The translations under genes and the position numbers were made by a program. A DNA stretch of 64,000 bases from Panulirus ornatus (lineage: Eukaryota > Arthropoda > Malacostraca > Decapoda > Palinuridae), in NCBI RefSeq assembly GCF_036320965.1, contig NC_092276.1, positions 6,360,782 through 6,424,781 of the forward strand, written 5' to 3'. Positions 8,819 to 20,023 of the stretch are shown piece by piece (within the stretch, counting starts at the first letter, position 1; every line of letters starts with the position of its first letter). The notes under the pieces were generated by a model. That model did no database searches and was not told where the DNA came from. It saw only the letters and a list, made by a program, of their open reading frames with translations.

Positions 8819-9972
8819 GTACAGAAGAGAAGAGAGGAAAGTGATTGGTTTCTCAGTGAATGTAGTTTGCGGCAGGGGTAGTGTATGTTCTCCATGGTTG
8901 TTTAATTTGTTTATGGATGGGTTGTTAGGGTAGTGAATGCAGAGTTTTGGAAAGAGGGGCAAGTATGAAGTCTGTTGTGGATGAGAGAGCTTGGGAAGTG
9001 AGTCAGTTGTTGTTCGCTGATGATACAGCGCTGGTGGCGGATTCATGTGAGAAACTGCAGAAGCTGGTGACGGAGTTTGGTAAAGTGTGTGGAAGAAGAA
9101 AGTTAAGAGTAAATGTGAATAAGAGCAAGGTTATTAGGTACAGTAGGGTTGAGGGTCAAGTCAATTGGGAGGTGAGTTTGAATGGAGAAAAACTGGAGGA
9201 AGTGAAGTGTTTTAGATATCTGGGAGTGGATCTGTCAGCGGATGGAACCATGGAAGCGGAAGTGGATCATAGGGTAGGGGAGGGGGCGAAAATTTTGGGA
9301 GCCTTGAAAAATGTGTGGAAGTCGAGAACATTATCCCGGAAAGCAAAAATGGGTATGTTTGAAGGAATAGTAGTTCCAACAATGTTGTATGGTTGCGAGG
9401 CGTGGGCTATGGATAGAGTTGTGCGCAGGAGGATGGATGTGCTGGAAATGAGATGTTTGAGGACAATGTGTGGTGTGAGGTGGTTTGATCGAGTAAGTAA
9501 CGTAAGGGTAAGAGAGATGTGTGGAAATAAAAAGAGCGTGGTTGAGAGAGCAGAAGAGGGTGTTTTGAAATGGTTTGGGCACATGGAGAGAATGAGTGAG
9601 GAAAGATTGACCAAGAGGATATATGTGTCGGAGGTGGAGGGAACGAGGAGAAGAGGGAGACCAAATTGGAGGTGGAAAGATGGAGTGAAAAGGATTTTGT
9701 GTGATCGGGGCCTGAACATGCAGGAGGGTGAAAGGAGGGCAAGGAATAGAGTGAATTGGAGCGATGTGGTATACAGGGGTTGACGTGCTGTCAGTGGATT
9801 GAATCAAGGGCATGTGAAGCGTCGGGGTAAACCAAGGAAAGCTGTGTAGGTATGTATATTTGCGTGTGTGGACGTGTGTATGTACATGTGTATGGGGGGG
9901 GGTTGGGCCATTTCTTTCGTCTGTTTCCTTGCGCTACCTCGCAAACGCGGGAGACAGCGACAAAAAAAAATG

Positions 9973-9985
<13 letters not shown>
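8819..9985 (+). mobile_element. RTE-type LINE fragment (short 3' UTR)
   Basis: Begins in the RT domain (about EESDWFSVN) and runs to the terminal module (9931-9961) and A-run. Sequence before about 8945 is indel-rich; after it the frame is clean. Confidence 0.88.
8947..9783 (+). pseudogene. RTE RT/C-terminal partial ORF
   Basis: 278-residue open frame covering FADDTALVADS (catalytic Asp pair), the thumb region and the C-terminal region with [11 protein letters not shown]. It ends with the family's usual stop, just before the short 3' UTR. The endonuclease and most of the RT palm are missing. Residue choices (SVVDERAW, LSADG) differ from most sister copies. Its upstream coding sequence lies in the error-rich patch. 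Confidence 0.7.

Positions 9986-10024
<39 letters not shown>
9986..10024. repeat. (TA)n tail
   Basis: TA run following the A-run of the RTE copy. Confidence 0.95.
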
Positions 10025-10027
<3 letters not shown>

Positions 10028-10652
10028 TAAGAGGGGTTACAACTTTCAGTTCTTTATGTCTCCCAGAATTTTCTGATGTCTTTAACCTCTGACCAGAAAA
10101 TACAGCGCTTGTTAATAACGTCGTGCTCAAAGGGTTAAGACGACTTGTAAGAGCGATGTTGTCCGTATAAAGTGGTAGTGTTGTTACGTGGCAATGTTTT
10201 GATAATGAGACAGGGTAGGGGAAGGCTGAGAAGGACATGACGTCATTTCAATAATATCAGCAGTGACGTAAAAGGTGACGTCAGGGCTTGTGTTAGGGTG
10301 TGCTGGTGTTCTCATCATCATCAAGGAAGCGTCACCTAACATTATCATCCCGTGCATTTCTGTTTCTCACGGAAAAAATCTCGTGAAAAAAAAAAAAAAA
10401 AAAAAAAACGTAAAAACTAAGTGGTCAATATTTTCAAACTTCCTGGCGCCAGAGTTTTACCGGATGTGCAATACACATCTTTGGCGCAAAATCAGTTGAT
10501 CTAGCGAGACAAACAACCTTTGGCTGTGGCTGAGCAATTGATGATGGGGATGGGGTGTATGTGTGTGTGTGTTATGGTAGTCACTGCTAGAACGGGTAAT
10601 GGTGTTTACACGGCCAGCAGCCTGACTTGCATGGCCAGACCACTTAGTATAT
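10022..10652. other. Unassigned segment of copy B
   Basis: No gene recognised. Holds three CRE-like motifs and an A-run (about 10386-10408). Origin unknown; possibly a non-coding mobile element fragment. Confidence 0.5.
10238..10283. promoter_or_regulatory. Cluster of three CRE-like motifs (copy B)
   Basis: TGACGTCA at 10238-10245, TGACGTAA at 10264-10271, TGACGTCA at 10276-10283. All three are preserved in copy A. Confidence 0.35.
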
Positions 10653-10868
10653 TTTTCTCTCTATCTTTCCATCTCCAATTTGGTCTCCCCCTTCTCCTTG
10701 CCTCCTCCTCTTGTAACACACATACCCTCTCGATCGATCTTTCCTCACTCCTCTCCATATCCTCAAACCATTTCAATGCACCCTTTTCGTGTCTCTCACC
10801 CATACTCTTTATTACCACACATCTCTCTTACCCTTTCACTGCTTACTCGATCAAACCACCTCACACCT
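10653..10868 (-). mobile_element. Old RTE fragment
   Basis: Antisense C-terminal coding remnant (the region around FDRVSSERVREMC read on the minus strand). It is separated from the following plus-strand relic by about 35 bp. Confidence 0.75.
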
Positions 10869-10902
10869 GTCCTGGCTCAACCCTGCTGAACACACACATA
10901 TA

Positions 10903-12066
10903 TATTGAGTATTCCTGGTAAATTATACGGGAGGGTATTGATTAAGAAGGTAAAGGCATGTACAGAGCATCAGATTAGGGAAAAGCAGTGTGGTTTCAGA
11001 ATTGGTACAGGATGTGTGAATCAGGTGTTTGCTTTGAAGAATGTGTCTAAGAAATACTTGGAAAAACAGATGGGTCTGTATGCAGCATTTATGGATCTGG
11101 AAAAGGCATATGATAGGGTTGATAGAGATGCTTTGTGGATGGATTTAAGAGTATATGATGAGAAAGGTAAGTTGCCAGAAACGGTGAAAAGTTTTTACCA
11201 AAGATGTAAGGCATGTGTACGTGCAGGAAGAGGGCAAAGTTATTGGTTCCTAGTGAATGTCGGTTTGCGGCAGGGGTGTGTGATGTCTCCAAGGTTGTTT
11301 AATTTGTTTATGGATGGGGTTGTTGGGGAGGTGAACGCAAGAGTTTTGGAGAGAGGTGCAAATATACATTCTGTTCTGTACGAGAGGGCTTGGGAAGTGA
11401 GTCAATTGTTGTTCGCTGATGATACAGCGCTGGTGGTTGATTTGGGTGAGAAACTGCAGATGGTGGCTGAGTTTGGTAAAGTGTGTGAGAGGAGAAAGTT
11501 GAGAGCAAATGTGAATAAGAGCAAGGTTATCAAGTTCAGCAGGTCTGAGTGACAACTTAATTGGGAGGTAGGTTTGAACGGAGAAAAACTGGAGGAAGTG
11601 AAGTGCTTTAGATATCTGGGAGTGGAACCACTCAAGCGAAAGTGAGTCACAGGGTGGGGGTTGGGGGCTAAGGTTCCGAAAGCGTTGACGAATGTATGGA
11701 AGGCGAGAACGTCATCTCGGAGAGCAAAATTGGGTACGATGAAAGGAATAGTGATTCCAACAATGTTATAAGATTGAGAGGCATGGGCTATAGATAGGGT
11801 TGTACGGAAGAGGGTGGATGTGTTGGAAATGAAATGTCTGGGGACAATATATGGTGTGAGGTGGTTTGATCGAGTAAGAAATGAAAGGGTAAGAGAGATG
11901 TGTGGTAATAAAAAGAGTGGTCGAGAGAGCAGAAGACGGTGTGTTGAAAAGGTTTGAACACATGGAGAGAACGAATGAGGAAAGATTGATCAAACTGGAG
12001 GTGGAAGGATGGAGTGAAAAAGATTTTGAGCGATCGGGGCTTGAACATAGAGGAGGGTGAAAGGCG
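10903..12066 (+). pseudogene. Old RTE reverse transcriptase relic, copy B
   Basis: Open frame of 215 residues (10905-11552) from IPGKLYGRVL through the first catalytic box (AFMDLEKAYDRVDRDALW), GLRQGCVMSP and FADDTALVVD to KSKVIKFSRSE, then a stop. The C-terminal region follows in other frames to about 12060. It differs from young copies by many substitutions (KKVKACTEHQIREK, RIGTGCVNQ), so it belongs to an older subfamily. The RT catalytic residues remain but the protein is truncated at both ends. Confidence 0.8.
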
Positions 12067-12662
12067 TGCATGGTTTCCATGGTTTACTCCAGATGCTTCA
12101 CATGCCCTGGTTCGATCCAGTGACAGCACGTCGACCCCGGTATACCACATCGTTCCAATTCACTCTATTCCTTACACGCTTTTCAACCTCCTGCATGTTC
12201 AGGCCCCGATCGCACAACATCTTTTTCACTCCATCTTTCCACCTCCAATTTGGTCTCCCACTTCTTGTTCCCTCCACCTCTGACACATATATCTTCTTTG
12301 TCAATCTTTCCTCACTCATTCTCTCCATGTGACCAAACCATTTCCAAACTCCCTCTTCTGCTCTCTCAACCTCACTATTTTATTACTACACATCTCTCTT
12401 ATTTCATTACTTACTCGATCAAACCACCTCACACTATATATTGTCAATCATCTCATTTCCAACACATCCACCCTCCTCCGCACAACTCTATCTGCAGCCC
12501 ATGCCTCAAAAGCATATAATACTGTTGGAACCACTATTCATTCAAACACCCAATTTTGCTTTCCGTGATAAATGTCCTCGCCTTCCACACATTTTTCAAC
12601 GCCATCAGAACTTTCGCTCCCTCCCCCACCCTGTGACTCACTTTCGCTTCCATGGTTCCATA
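12067..12662 (-). mobile_element. RTE fragment, C-terminal coding part
   Basis: Antisense RTE from the post-stop region through the C-terminal region. It meets the plus-strand relic head-on at about 12066, with a shared GTGAAAGGCGTGCATGG junction in both duplicate copies. Confidence 0.78.
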
Positions 12663-13127
12663 TATATAAACGCCCATACATGCACATATACATACACAGA
12701 CATGTACATATATACACATGTACATGTTCATACTTGCTTGCCTTCATCCACTCCTGGCGCCACCCCGCCCCACAAGAAACAGCATCGCCACCCCCTGGGT
12801 CGTAGCGCCAGGAAAACAGACAAAAGGGCCACATTTGTTCACACTCAGTCTTTAGCTGTCATGTGTAATGCACCGAAACCACAGCTCCCTCTCCACATCC
12901 AGGTCCCATAGACCTTTCCATGGTTTACCCCATATGTTTCACCTGCCCTGTTTCAGTCCATTGACAGCACGTCGACCCCGGTATACCACATCATTCCAAT
13001 TCGCTATATTCCTTGCACGCCTTTCACCCTCCTGTATGTTCAGGCCCCGATCGCTCATAATCTTTTTCACTTCATCCTTCCACCTCCAATTTGGTCTCTC
13101 GCATCTCCTTGTTCCCTCCACGTCTGA
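12663..13127 (-). mobile_element. RTE fragment with long 3' UTR
   Basis: Microsatellite-like block (about 12665-12730), UTR block with GCGCCAGGAAAACAGAC near 12806, then about 210 bp of C-terminal coding sequence ending at a CA/TA run. Confidence 0.75.
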
Positions 13128-13140
13128 CACACACACACAC

Positions 13141-13212
<72 letters not shown>
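13128..13212. repeat. (CA)n/(TA)n microsatellite
   Basis: CA run passing into a long TA run. Confidence 0.96.
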
Positions 13213-13214
<2 letters not shown>

Positions 13215-13465
13215 TCGATTAAAAAAAACTTTTCACTGCTTCTAACAACTTGCCTCCCACACCATACATTCTTAATACCTTCCACAGAGGATCTCTGTCA
13301 ACTCTATCATATGCCTTCTCCAGATCCATAAATGCTACATACAAATCCATTTGCTTTCCTAAGTATTTCTCACATACATTCTTCAAAGCAAAAACCTGAT
13401 CCACACATCCTCTACCACTTCTGAAACCACACTGCTCTTCCCCAATCTGATGCTCTGTACATGCC
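13213..13465 (-). mobile_element. Internal RTE fragment
   Basis: Antisense RT segment (GFRSGRG to KSFYRG region). Joined head-to-head at about 13465 to the plus-strand copy through a TGTACATGCCTGTACA junction. Confidence 0.8.
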
Positions 13466-14432
13466 TGTACAGAAGAGAAGAGAGGAAAGTGATTGGTTCT
13501 CAGTGAATGTAGGTTTGCGGCAGGGGTGTGTGATGTCTCCATGGTTGTTTAATTTGTTTATGGATGGGGTTGTTAGGGAGGTGAATGCAAGAGTTTTGGA
13601 AAGAGGGGCAAGTATGAAGTCTGTTGTGGATGAGAGAGCTTGGGAAGTGAGTCAGTTGTTGTTCGCTGATGACACAGCGCTGGTGGCTGATTCATGTGAG
13701 AAACTGCAGAAGCTGGTGACTGAGTTTGGTAAAGTGTGTGAAAGAAGAAAGTTAAGAGTAAATGTGAATAAGAGCAAGGTTATTAGGTACAGTAGGGTTG
13801 AGGGTCAAGTCAATTGGGAGGTAAGTTTGAATGGAGAAAAACTGGAGGAAGTAAAGTGTTTTAGATATCTGGGAGTGGATCTGGCAGCGGATGGAACCAT
13901 GGAAGCGGAAGTGAATCATAGGTTGGGGGAGGGGGCGAAAATCCTGGGAGCCTTGAAGAATGTGTGGAAGTCGAGGACATTACCTCGGAAAGCAAAAATG
14001 GGTATGTTTGAAGGAATAGTGGTTCCAACAATGTTGTATGGTTGCGAGGCGTGGGCTATGGATAGAGCTGTGCGCAGGAGGGTGGATGTGCTGGAAATGA
14101 GATGTTTGAGGACAATGTGTGGTGCGAGGTGGTTTGATCGAGTAAGTCATGTAAGGGTAAGAGAGATGTGTGGAAATAAAAAGAGTGTGGTTGAGAGAGC
14201 AGAAGAGGGTGTTTTGAAATGGTTTGGGCACATGGAGAGAATGAGTGAGGAAAGATTGACCAAGAGGATATATGTGTCGGAGGTGGAGGGAACGAGGAGA
14301 AGTGGGAGACCAAATTGGAGGTGGAAAGATGGAGTGAAAAAGATTTTGAGTGATCGGGGCCTGAACATGCAGGAGGGTGAAAGGCGGGCAAGGAATAGAG
14401 TGAATTGGATCGATGTGGTATACCAGGGTTGA
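13461..14432 (+). pseudogene. RTE RT/C-terminal partial ORF
   Basis: 323-residue open frame starting at the inverted junction. It carries ESDWFSVNVGLRQGCVMSP, FADDTALVADS, the YLGVDL region and the C-terminal [11 protein letters not shown] region, ending at the family stop. No upstream palm (AYDRVD) or endonuclease. Contains private changes such as AMDRAVRRRVD. A truncated insertion. Confidence 0.72.
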
Positions 14433-14876
14433 CGTGCTGTCAGTGGATTGAATCAGGGCATGTGAAGCGTCTGGGGTAAACCATGGAAAGTTTTTTGGGG
14501 CCTGGATGTGGAAAGGGAGCTGTGGTTTCGGGCATTATTGCATGACAGCTAGAGACTGAGTGTGAACGAATGGGGCCTTTGTTGTCTTTTCCTAGCGCTA
14601 CCTCGCACACATGAGGGGGGAGGGGGATGGTATTCCATGTGTGGCGAGGTGGCGATGGGAATGAATAAAGGCAGAGTGTGAATTGTGTGCATGAGTATAT
14701 ATGTATGTGTCTGTGTGCGTATATATATGTGTACATTGAGATGTATAGGTATGTATATTTGCGTGTGTGGACGTGTATGTATATACATGTGTATGGGGGT
14801 GGGTTGGGCCATTTCTTTCTTCTGTTTCCTTGCGCTACCTCGCAAACGCGGGAGACAGCGACAAAGCAAAATAGAA

Positions 14877-14878
<2 letters not shown>
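13466..14878 (+). mobile_element. RTE-type LINE fragment with complete long 3' UTR
   Basis: Best plus-strand example of the long 3' UTR form. Coding sequence ends at about 14432. The UTR then carries an extra block (about 14490-14750) absent from short-form copies, with its own GCGCTACCTCGC at 14595-14606, a microsatellite-like stretch, and the usual terminal module at 14832-14862. Confidence 0.88.

Positions 14879-14913
<35 letters not shown>
14879..14913. repeat. (TA)n tail
   Basis: TA run between the RTE 3' end and a truncated SINE-like element. Confidence 0.95.
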
Positions 14914-14915
<2 letters not shown>

Positions 14916-15034
14916 CTTTCATACTATTCGTCATTTCCCGCGTTAGCGAGGTAGCGTTAAGAACAGAGGACTGGGCCTTTGAGGGAATATCCTCATCTGG
15001 CCCCCTTCTCTGTTCCTTCTTTGGGAAAAAAAAA
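14914..15034 (-). mobile_element. SINE-like element, truncated copy
   Basis: Only the module-proximal half is present (CCCGCGTTAGCGAGGTAGCG near 14937-14957, then the CAGAGGACTGGGCC block and the A-run). The GC-rich half is missing, and the copy joins PLE sequence directly at about 15035. Confidence 0.75.
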
Positions 15035-15566
15035 AAACTATATATTATGTTGGACAGACTGGTAAGGATCTTTGTGTTAGACTTAAGCAACATAAATATA
15101 GTATAAGAACGGGACAAGGATCAAATGCCTTGTTTAATCACGTTAAAAACTATGATCAATGTAGTGACTAGAGTAATGCCATCTCAGTTATTAACTCTAA
15201 CTTTATTACCACGAGAAATATCATTGAATCTTATATCATTAAATACACAAAGAATTATACCCTTAACATTAGTGATGGTCTATATAAATTAAATTACTTT
15301 ATCGATAAAATTTGTAAAATAAGTTTATGAACACTCATTGTCTGTCTTGGACAATCGTTATATTTACCAAATGGCGTCCTAGCTACGTCTCTTCGTTGTA
15401 TATCATCTGACGGTTTTATTTCTCTCTTGTGTCTCCCCTGATGATGTGATTATTACACGAAAGTGCACTTGGAAACTTATCGCCTTTCATTTTCCCCGTG
15501 AGTTCCACGAGAAAAATGAAACGCGTTAAGTTCCCAAGTGCGCTTTCGAGTAATAATCACATCATG
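15035..15566 (+). mobile_element. Penelope-like element fragment with inverted terminal piece
   Basis: Starts inside the GIY-YIG region (YIMLDRLVRIF-type frame in place of YVGQTGKDL, so frame-shifted), continues through the element 3' end and terminal segment (about 15340-15500), then meets an inverted copy of about 60 bp of that terminal segment (about 15508-15566). Frames are broken by stops near 15170 and 15180. Confidence 0.78.
15432..15475 (+). ncRNA. Hammerhead-ribozyme-like motif
   Basis: CTGATGA (15438-15444) and GAAA (15459-15462) boxes with the same spacing as at 3499-3544. Stem I is weaker here (GGAAAC for GGGAAC). Confidence 0.45.
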
Positions 15567-16254
15567 TAGGCTGGGAGCAGGATTTCTCTAATGTGCATAG
15601 AACTGAATAAGACAGCATCTTTAGTGTTATTAATCTTCTTTCTTATGTTCTCTGATTTCCTGTTAATATTATTACTGTACTATTAGGTGGGTGTTAAAAC
15701 ACTAGCTGTCCACAGTTATCCACTTATCTCATTCAAGCTTTTGCCTTGCTTCTAGTATGTGACTAACACCACAACCATTGTTAGTTGTAGTGATCAGAAG
15801 AGACTACAGATATTAGAAGCCATTCACAATAGAGAGAGAAAGCCCCTGTCATCAACCTGCAGACAAACCTGACATACACCACCTCTCTGATGGTCCGCCA
15901 ATAAGACGTAGAGGGTTGGGACACGTCACCGACCCACCACCATTGTTGGAGGGTAGGAGGAGCACCGCGCTCCTGGGTTACGAAGGTCACAACAATCAAA
16001 CAAGACCAACTAGACCTCAGCTCCACATGAGAACAATAACGGTCTCGCTTGACCCTACTTAGTGTATTTACTGATGATGGACTTTCAATATTCCTACCTC
16101 ATGTTATACTGCTCTAGTGTGTTTTGCCTCAAGTGTAAGTTTTTCTATATTTCTGTTTCCATGTGTTAGATTGTAACTCATACTACCCTCCATAATATTG
16201 TTAATTTGTTTCGCTTTTAGTGTTTTCCCTTACTTTATTGACGTGTTTTATCTG
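15567..16254. other. Unassigned sequence
   Basis: No coding region recognised. It may be part of an older element interrupted by the CR1-like copy, but nothing here identifies a family. Confidence 0.4.
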
Positions 16255-17165
16255 ACTGTTTGTTCGTTATATTTACTAACGATTTGGATATGGGAATTAC
16301 CAGCGACTTAAGTAAATTTGCATATGATGCAAATATAGCGGCCGTAACTGACTCAGATGACAAGTCAGTTAATTTGAAAAGGGACAAATAGATTATCAGA
16401 ATGGGCGGGGGGGTACATGGAAAATGGAATTCAACATAGTTAAATGTAGAACACTTAGTGTGGGTAAAAACAGGAACACTAATTACAAACTGGACATTAT
16501 CACGATTGGTAAAACACAATGCGAAAGAGATTTAGGGGTACTGGTGAGCAAGGATCTTATGCCACGGCAACAATGTAGCAAAATATGTAAGAAGGCTAAA
16601 AGGAAGTTAAGATTCATTAATAGGACAGATAGCGATACTCCAAGAGTGTTATTGCAACTTTATCTTGCGTTGGTGAGATCACATTTGGATTATGCGGTAC
16701 AGTTTTGGGCTCCATATTATAGAGTTGATATAGATTGTTGGAGAAAGGACAAACACAAATGACGAAAATGATGCCTGGAATTATAAATCTCATTTATAAA
16801 GAAAGGTTAAAAAGACGGAATTTACACTCACTTAGAGGAGGAGGGTTGGAAGGGATAGGATTAAAGTATTTAAATGGGTGAAGGGAATTAATAAAGGTAA
16901 CATGAATAAAGTTCTTAAAATGGCGCCACCGGATAGGACTAGAAATAATGGATTTAAATTGGAAAAAAGTAGATTCAAGTTGGATGTGGGTAAATATTGG
17001 TTCGGGAATAGGGTAGTGGATTTCTGGAGCAAGTTGCCAAGTACAGTAGTGGAAGCTAGGTCTTTAAACGAAGGTTCAGTTGGTTGGTTGCAGGATGGAC
17101 AGACTTGGGGCCTGGTGTAGCATGGGCCAACAGGCCTCTTGCAGTGTCCTCACTCCTTATGTTCT
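16255..17165 (+). pseudogene. CR1-like LINE 3' end
   Basis: Decayed C-terminal half of a CR1-type non-LTR reverse transcriptase. It shows NDLDMGI then FAYDAN (the FADD catalytic box with the first Asp changed to Tyr, near 16313-16330), MEFNIVKCRTLSVGK, KDLGVLVSKDL, LYLALVRSHLDYAVQFWAP, then in other frames FKLDVGKYWFGNRVVDFWSKLPSTVV. The 3' UTR contains GGGCCAACAGGCCTCTTGCA and ends in a TTATGTTCTTAT-like tail, the style of this clade. Frameshifts near 16390 and 16760. The family call rests on motif order and is not searched. Confidence 0.75.
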
Positions 17166-17703
17166 TATATTTCGTTTGCGTTTTGATATCATATCCAAGT
17201 TTTGTGACGCCATTTTTTTTCTCTTTTTTTTTTAGACTGCTGATGATGCTGCCTCTGTGAGGGCGAAAGCTGGAATAAAATAAATGATCAACTATGGACT
17301 ACCAGTGTTTGAGCACTCACCTACAGACTTAATTATGCATTCTAAAACATTTTTGACATAAATGCGAATTGTGGAAAGTTGTGTGAAATGACATATTTCA
17401 CGTAGCAAGGTTAATGAACAGTATATGAAGTAGGCTAACCCGAGTGAACTCGACCAACCACGTCGTACACGTTATCATCAGTACATGACAGTTTGTTCCA
17501 GCCAGCACTATCCCTTTAAACACAAGTGATATAAAGCACCTTGACCCCCTAAGGTCAGGAGATGATCAATGAAAACGGGAGTGTCGTCCTTCACTATGAT
17601 GGCATGATTTGTGACCTGAACCATACATAAGGTCAGCACAGTAAGAGCAAGCCATCCCTGGCAGCCTCCTGCTGTAGGATTTACCCACTCCTCAGTAAGT
17701 GTG
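17166..17703. other. Unassigned sequence with possible element tail
   Basis: 17210-17290 has a T-run, then CTGATGATG...GCGAAAGCTGGAATAAA, which could be the 3' tail of another retroelement. The rest shows no gene. Confidence 0.35.
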
Positions 17704-18166
17704 ATGATCCAGGGTATGGGAGGGTGTGCTGGTGGTAGGTGGGTCAGTGATCCAGGGTATGGGAGGGTGTGCTGGTGGTAGGTGGGTCAGTGATCCAGGG
17801 TATGGGAGGGTGTGCTGGTGGTAGGTGGTTCAGTGATCCAGGGTATGGGAGGGTGTGCTGGTGGTAGGTGGGTCAATGATCCAGGGTATGGGAGGGTGTG
17901 CTGGTGGTAGGTGGGTCAGTGATCCAGGGTATGGGAGGGTGTGCTGGTGGTAGGTGGGTCAGTGATCCAGGGTATGGGAGGGTGTGCTGGTGGTAGGTGG
18001 GTCAGTGATCCAGGGTATGGGAGGGTGTGCTGGTGGTAGGTGGGTCAGTGATCCAGGGTATGGGAGGGTGTGCTGGTGGTAGGTGGGTCAGTGATCCAGG
18101 GTATGGGAGGGTGTGCTGGTGGTAGGTGGGTCAGTGATCCAGGGTATGGGAGGGTGTGCTGGTGGT
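17704..18166. repeat. 43-bp minisatellite, about 11 copies
   Basis: Tandem unit starting GTGATCCAGGGTATGGGAGG, very uniform between copies. Confidence 0.96.
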
Positions 18167-18503
18167 CGCCTCTGACACGTTCCCCTTGAAAGTCAGGAAG
18201 TTGCGGGCAGCAGAGCAGCAGCTGGACCGATCTGCACTTCACTATTGACAAGCCCATCAAGGATGGTGCTACCTCTCACAACTTACCACCATAACATCTC
18301 ACGATGCTCATGAGAAGCCAACAGTTTGTCTCTCACTATAAGGTTAGGTTGAGTGCTGGAAATTCTTTTCTTTACTTCTGTACGGTACTTATGGTGGTGG
18401 TATATGTGGGAGACGATGGATGCTTGTGTCACACAACGTTCACTCGTCAACCCTCACCACATGGAATGCTTCTGCCACATCATCATTGGCCTGGCTGGCT
18501 CGC
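18167..18503. other. No gene seen
   Basis: Unique-looking sequence between two minisatellites. Short open frames only. Confidence 0.4.
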
Positions 18504-18872
18504 TTCAAGATGTGGTCATGCGTCAGGCAGGCTGGCTAACCTTACCTTGCGTCATTTCAAGATGTGGTCATGCGTCAGGCAGGCTGGCTAACCTTACCTT
18601 GCGTCATTTCAAGATGTGGTCATGCGTCAGGCAGGCTAGCTAACCTTACCTTGCGTCATTTCAAGATGTGGTCATGCGTCAGGCAGGCTGGCTAACCTTA
18701 CCTTGCGTCATTTCAAGATGTGGTCATGCGTCAGGCAGGCTGGCTAACCTTACCTTGCGTCATTTCAAGATGTGGTCATGCGTCAGGCAGGCTGGCTAAC
18801 CTTACCTTGCGTCATTTCAAGATGTGGTCATGCGTCAGGCAGGCTGGCTAACCTTACCTTGCGTCATTTTAA
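18504..18872. repeat. 52-bp minisatellite, about 7 copies
   Basis: Unit beginning AAGATGTGGTCATGCGTCAG. Near-identical copies. Confidence 0.96.
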
Positions 18873-20023
18873 GATGCGAGTCATACTCTAATTCGAAGAT
18901 TTTCAGAAGCTTCAGACGGTGGCCCGAACTTTCAAACAGTACAAGAAAAAACCATCAGTTCTACGATTCTCTCTCATAAATATATAATTTCTTTTTCCAG
19001 CATCATGTGGAAGGTACATGAATGTGATAAACCAGGTACTCGTGCACAACATCCCAACATATAAAGTTATCATATAATTTCCCTGCAGGCAGGCTGTACG
19101 CCTGGCAACATCGGTAAAGTCTTGCACCAGTGAACACTTTAAGCCTCACTCACTCTGCCTAACACCAACTAAACCCAACCTAAAATGACTCCTGTTTCCA
19201 CCTGACCAGCAGACGTAGTATTAATCTAGTCCAAACTCAGCCTACTCCAGTTAAAGACCTACAATATAAATAATTAACACTTGGCTACACAGCAATGGAA
19301 TTTTACTGACGTTTAATATATCAATTATCACAAAAATACAACCAAGTCCCAAGGTTTGATACTTGAAATAAAATTCCCCCTAAAATACAAACGATACTAA
19401 CTTGCACGTGACATATCTCATGTACTAACTTGTTTACTTTTAAATCTGGTGGCTCCGGTCACGGACTAACATCCACATCAAGGTCGGACTTTAACTGAAA
19501 TATACATAAGGTTATCAAGAAGAGACATGGGTAAGTATTTACCACCAGGGACATCACTCTCTGTACCAGTTGTAAACAGCCACACACCCTCAATCAACTA
19601 GTACTTATACGTATGTCTTGTGGAATGCCTGCCTGTACACTCATAAGTACAACTTTGCCCATTGATAAATACGAACGTTATGGTACAGGAAGCATCTCTG
19701 ATACTGGTTGTCCATTAAAAACGCTAGCATAATGATGCTTCCAGTCATTTGACTTGAATCAGCTGTTAAGTCTCGTATTACCTTCTCTCCCTCAGCCCAT
19801 CGTACCAACAAGCTATATATCAGCCTTAATAATTATGAAGTTTTCTTTCTCAAAATCAACAGCCAATGTAATGTGTGTACTTAAAAACTCCCAAGTTAAT
19901 TCACCTTTTCTATTGTAGGAATCTCGTATGTGATAATAATCAGTTGTCAATAGCGGAAATGCTTGTGGCGGCTTCTGCTAACCAAGCAACTGAGTCATGT
20001 CCTCCAACCTGATTCATATATGT
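18873..20023. other. No gene seen
   Basis: AT-rich unique sequence. No supported coding region, RNA gene or repeat family. Confidence 0.4.

Larger units (their letters stand above)
10022..13130. repeat. Large duplication, copy B (clean)
   Basis: Collinear with 5369-8480 but with longer intact reading frames. It is the better copy for judging the content of this segment. Confidence 0.85.

Noticed and set aside
12107..12120. GGTTCGATCC as a tRNA-type B box, with TTAGCGAGGTAGCG as an A box
   Set aside because: The B-box-like word is one base short of consensus and lies at the RTE coding end. The A-box-like word is the antisense of the RTE/SINE 3' module, so it is at the wrong end and on the wrong strand for a Pol III promoter.
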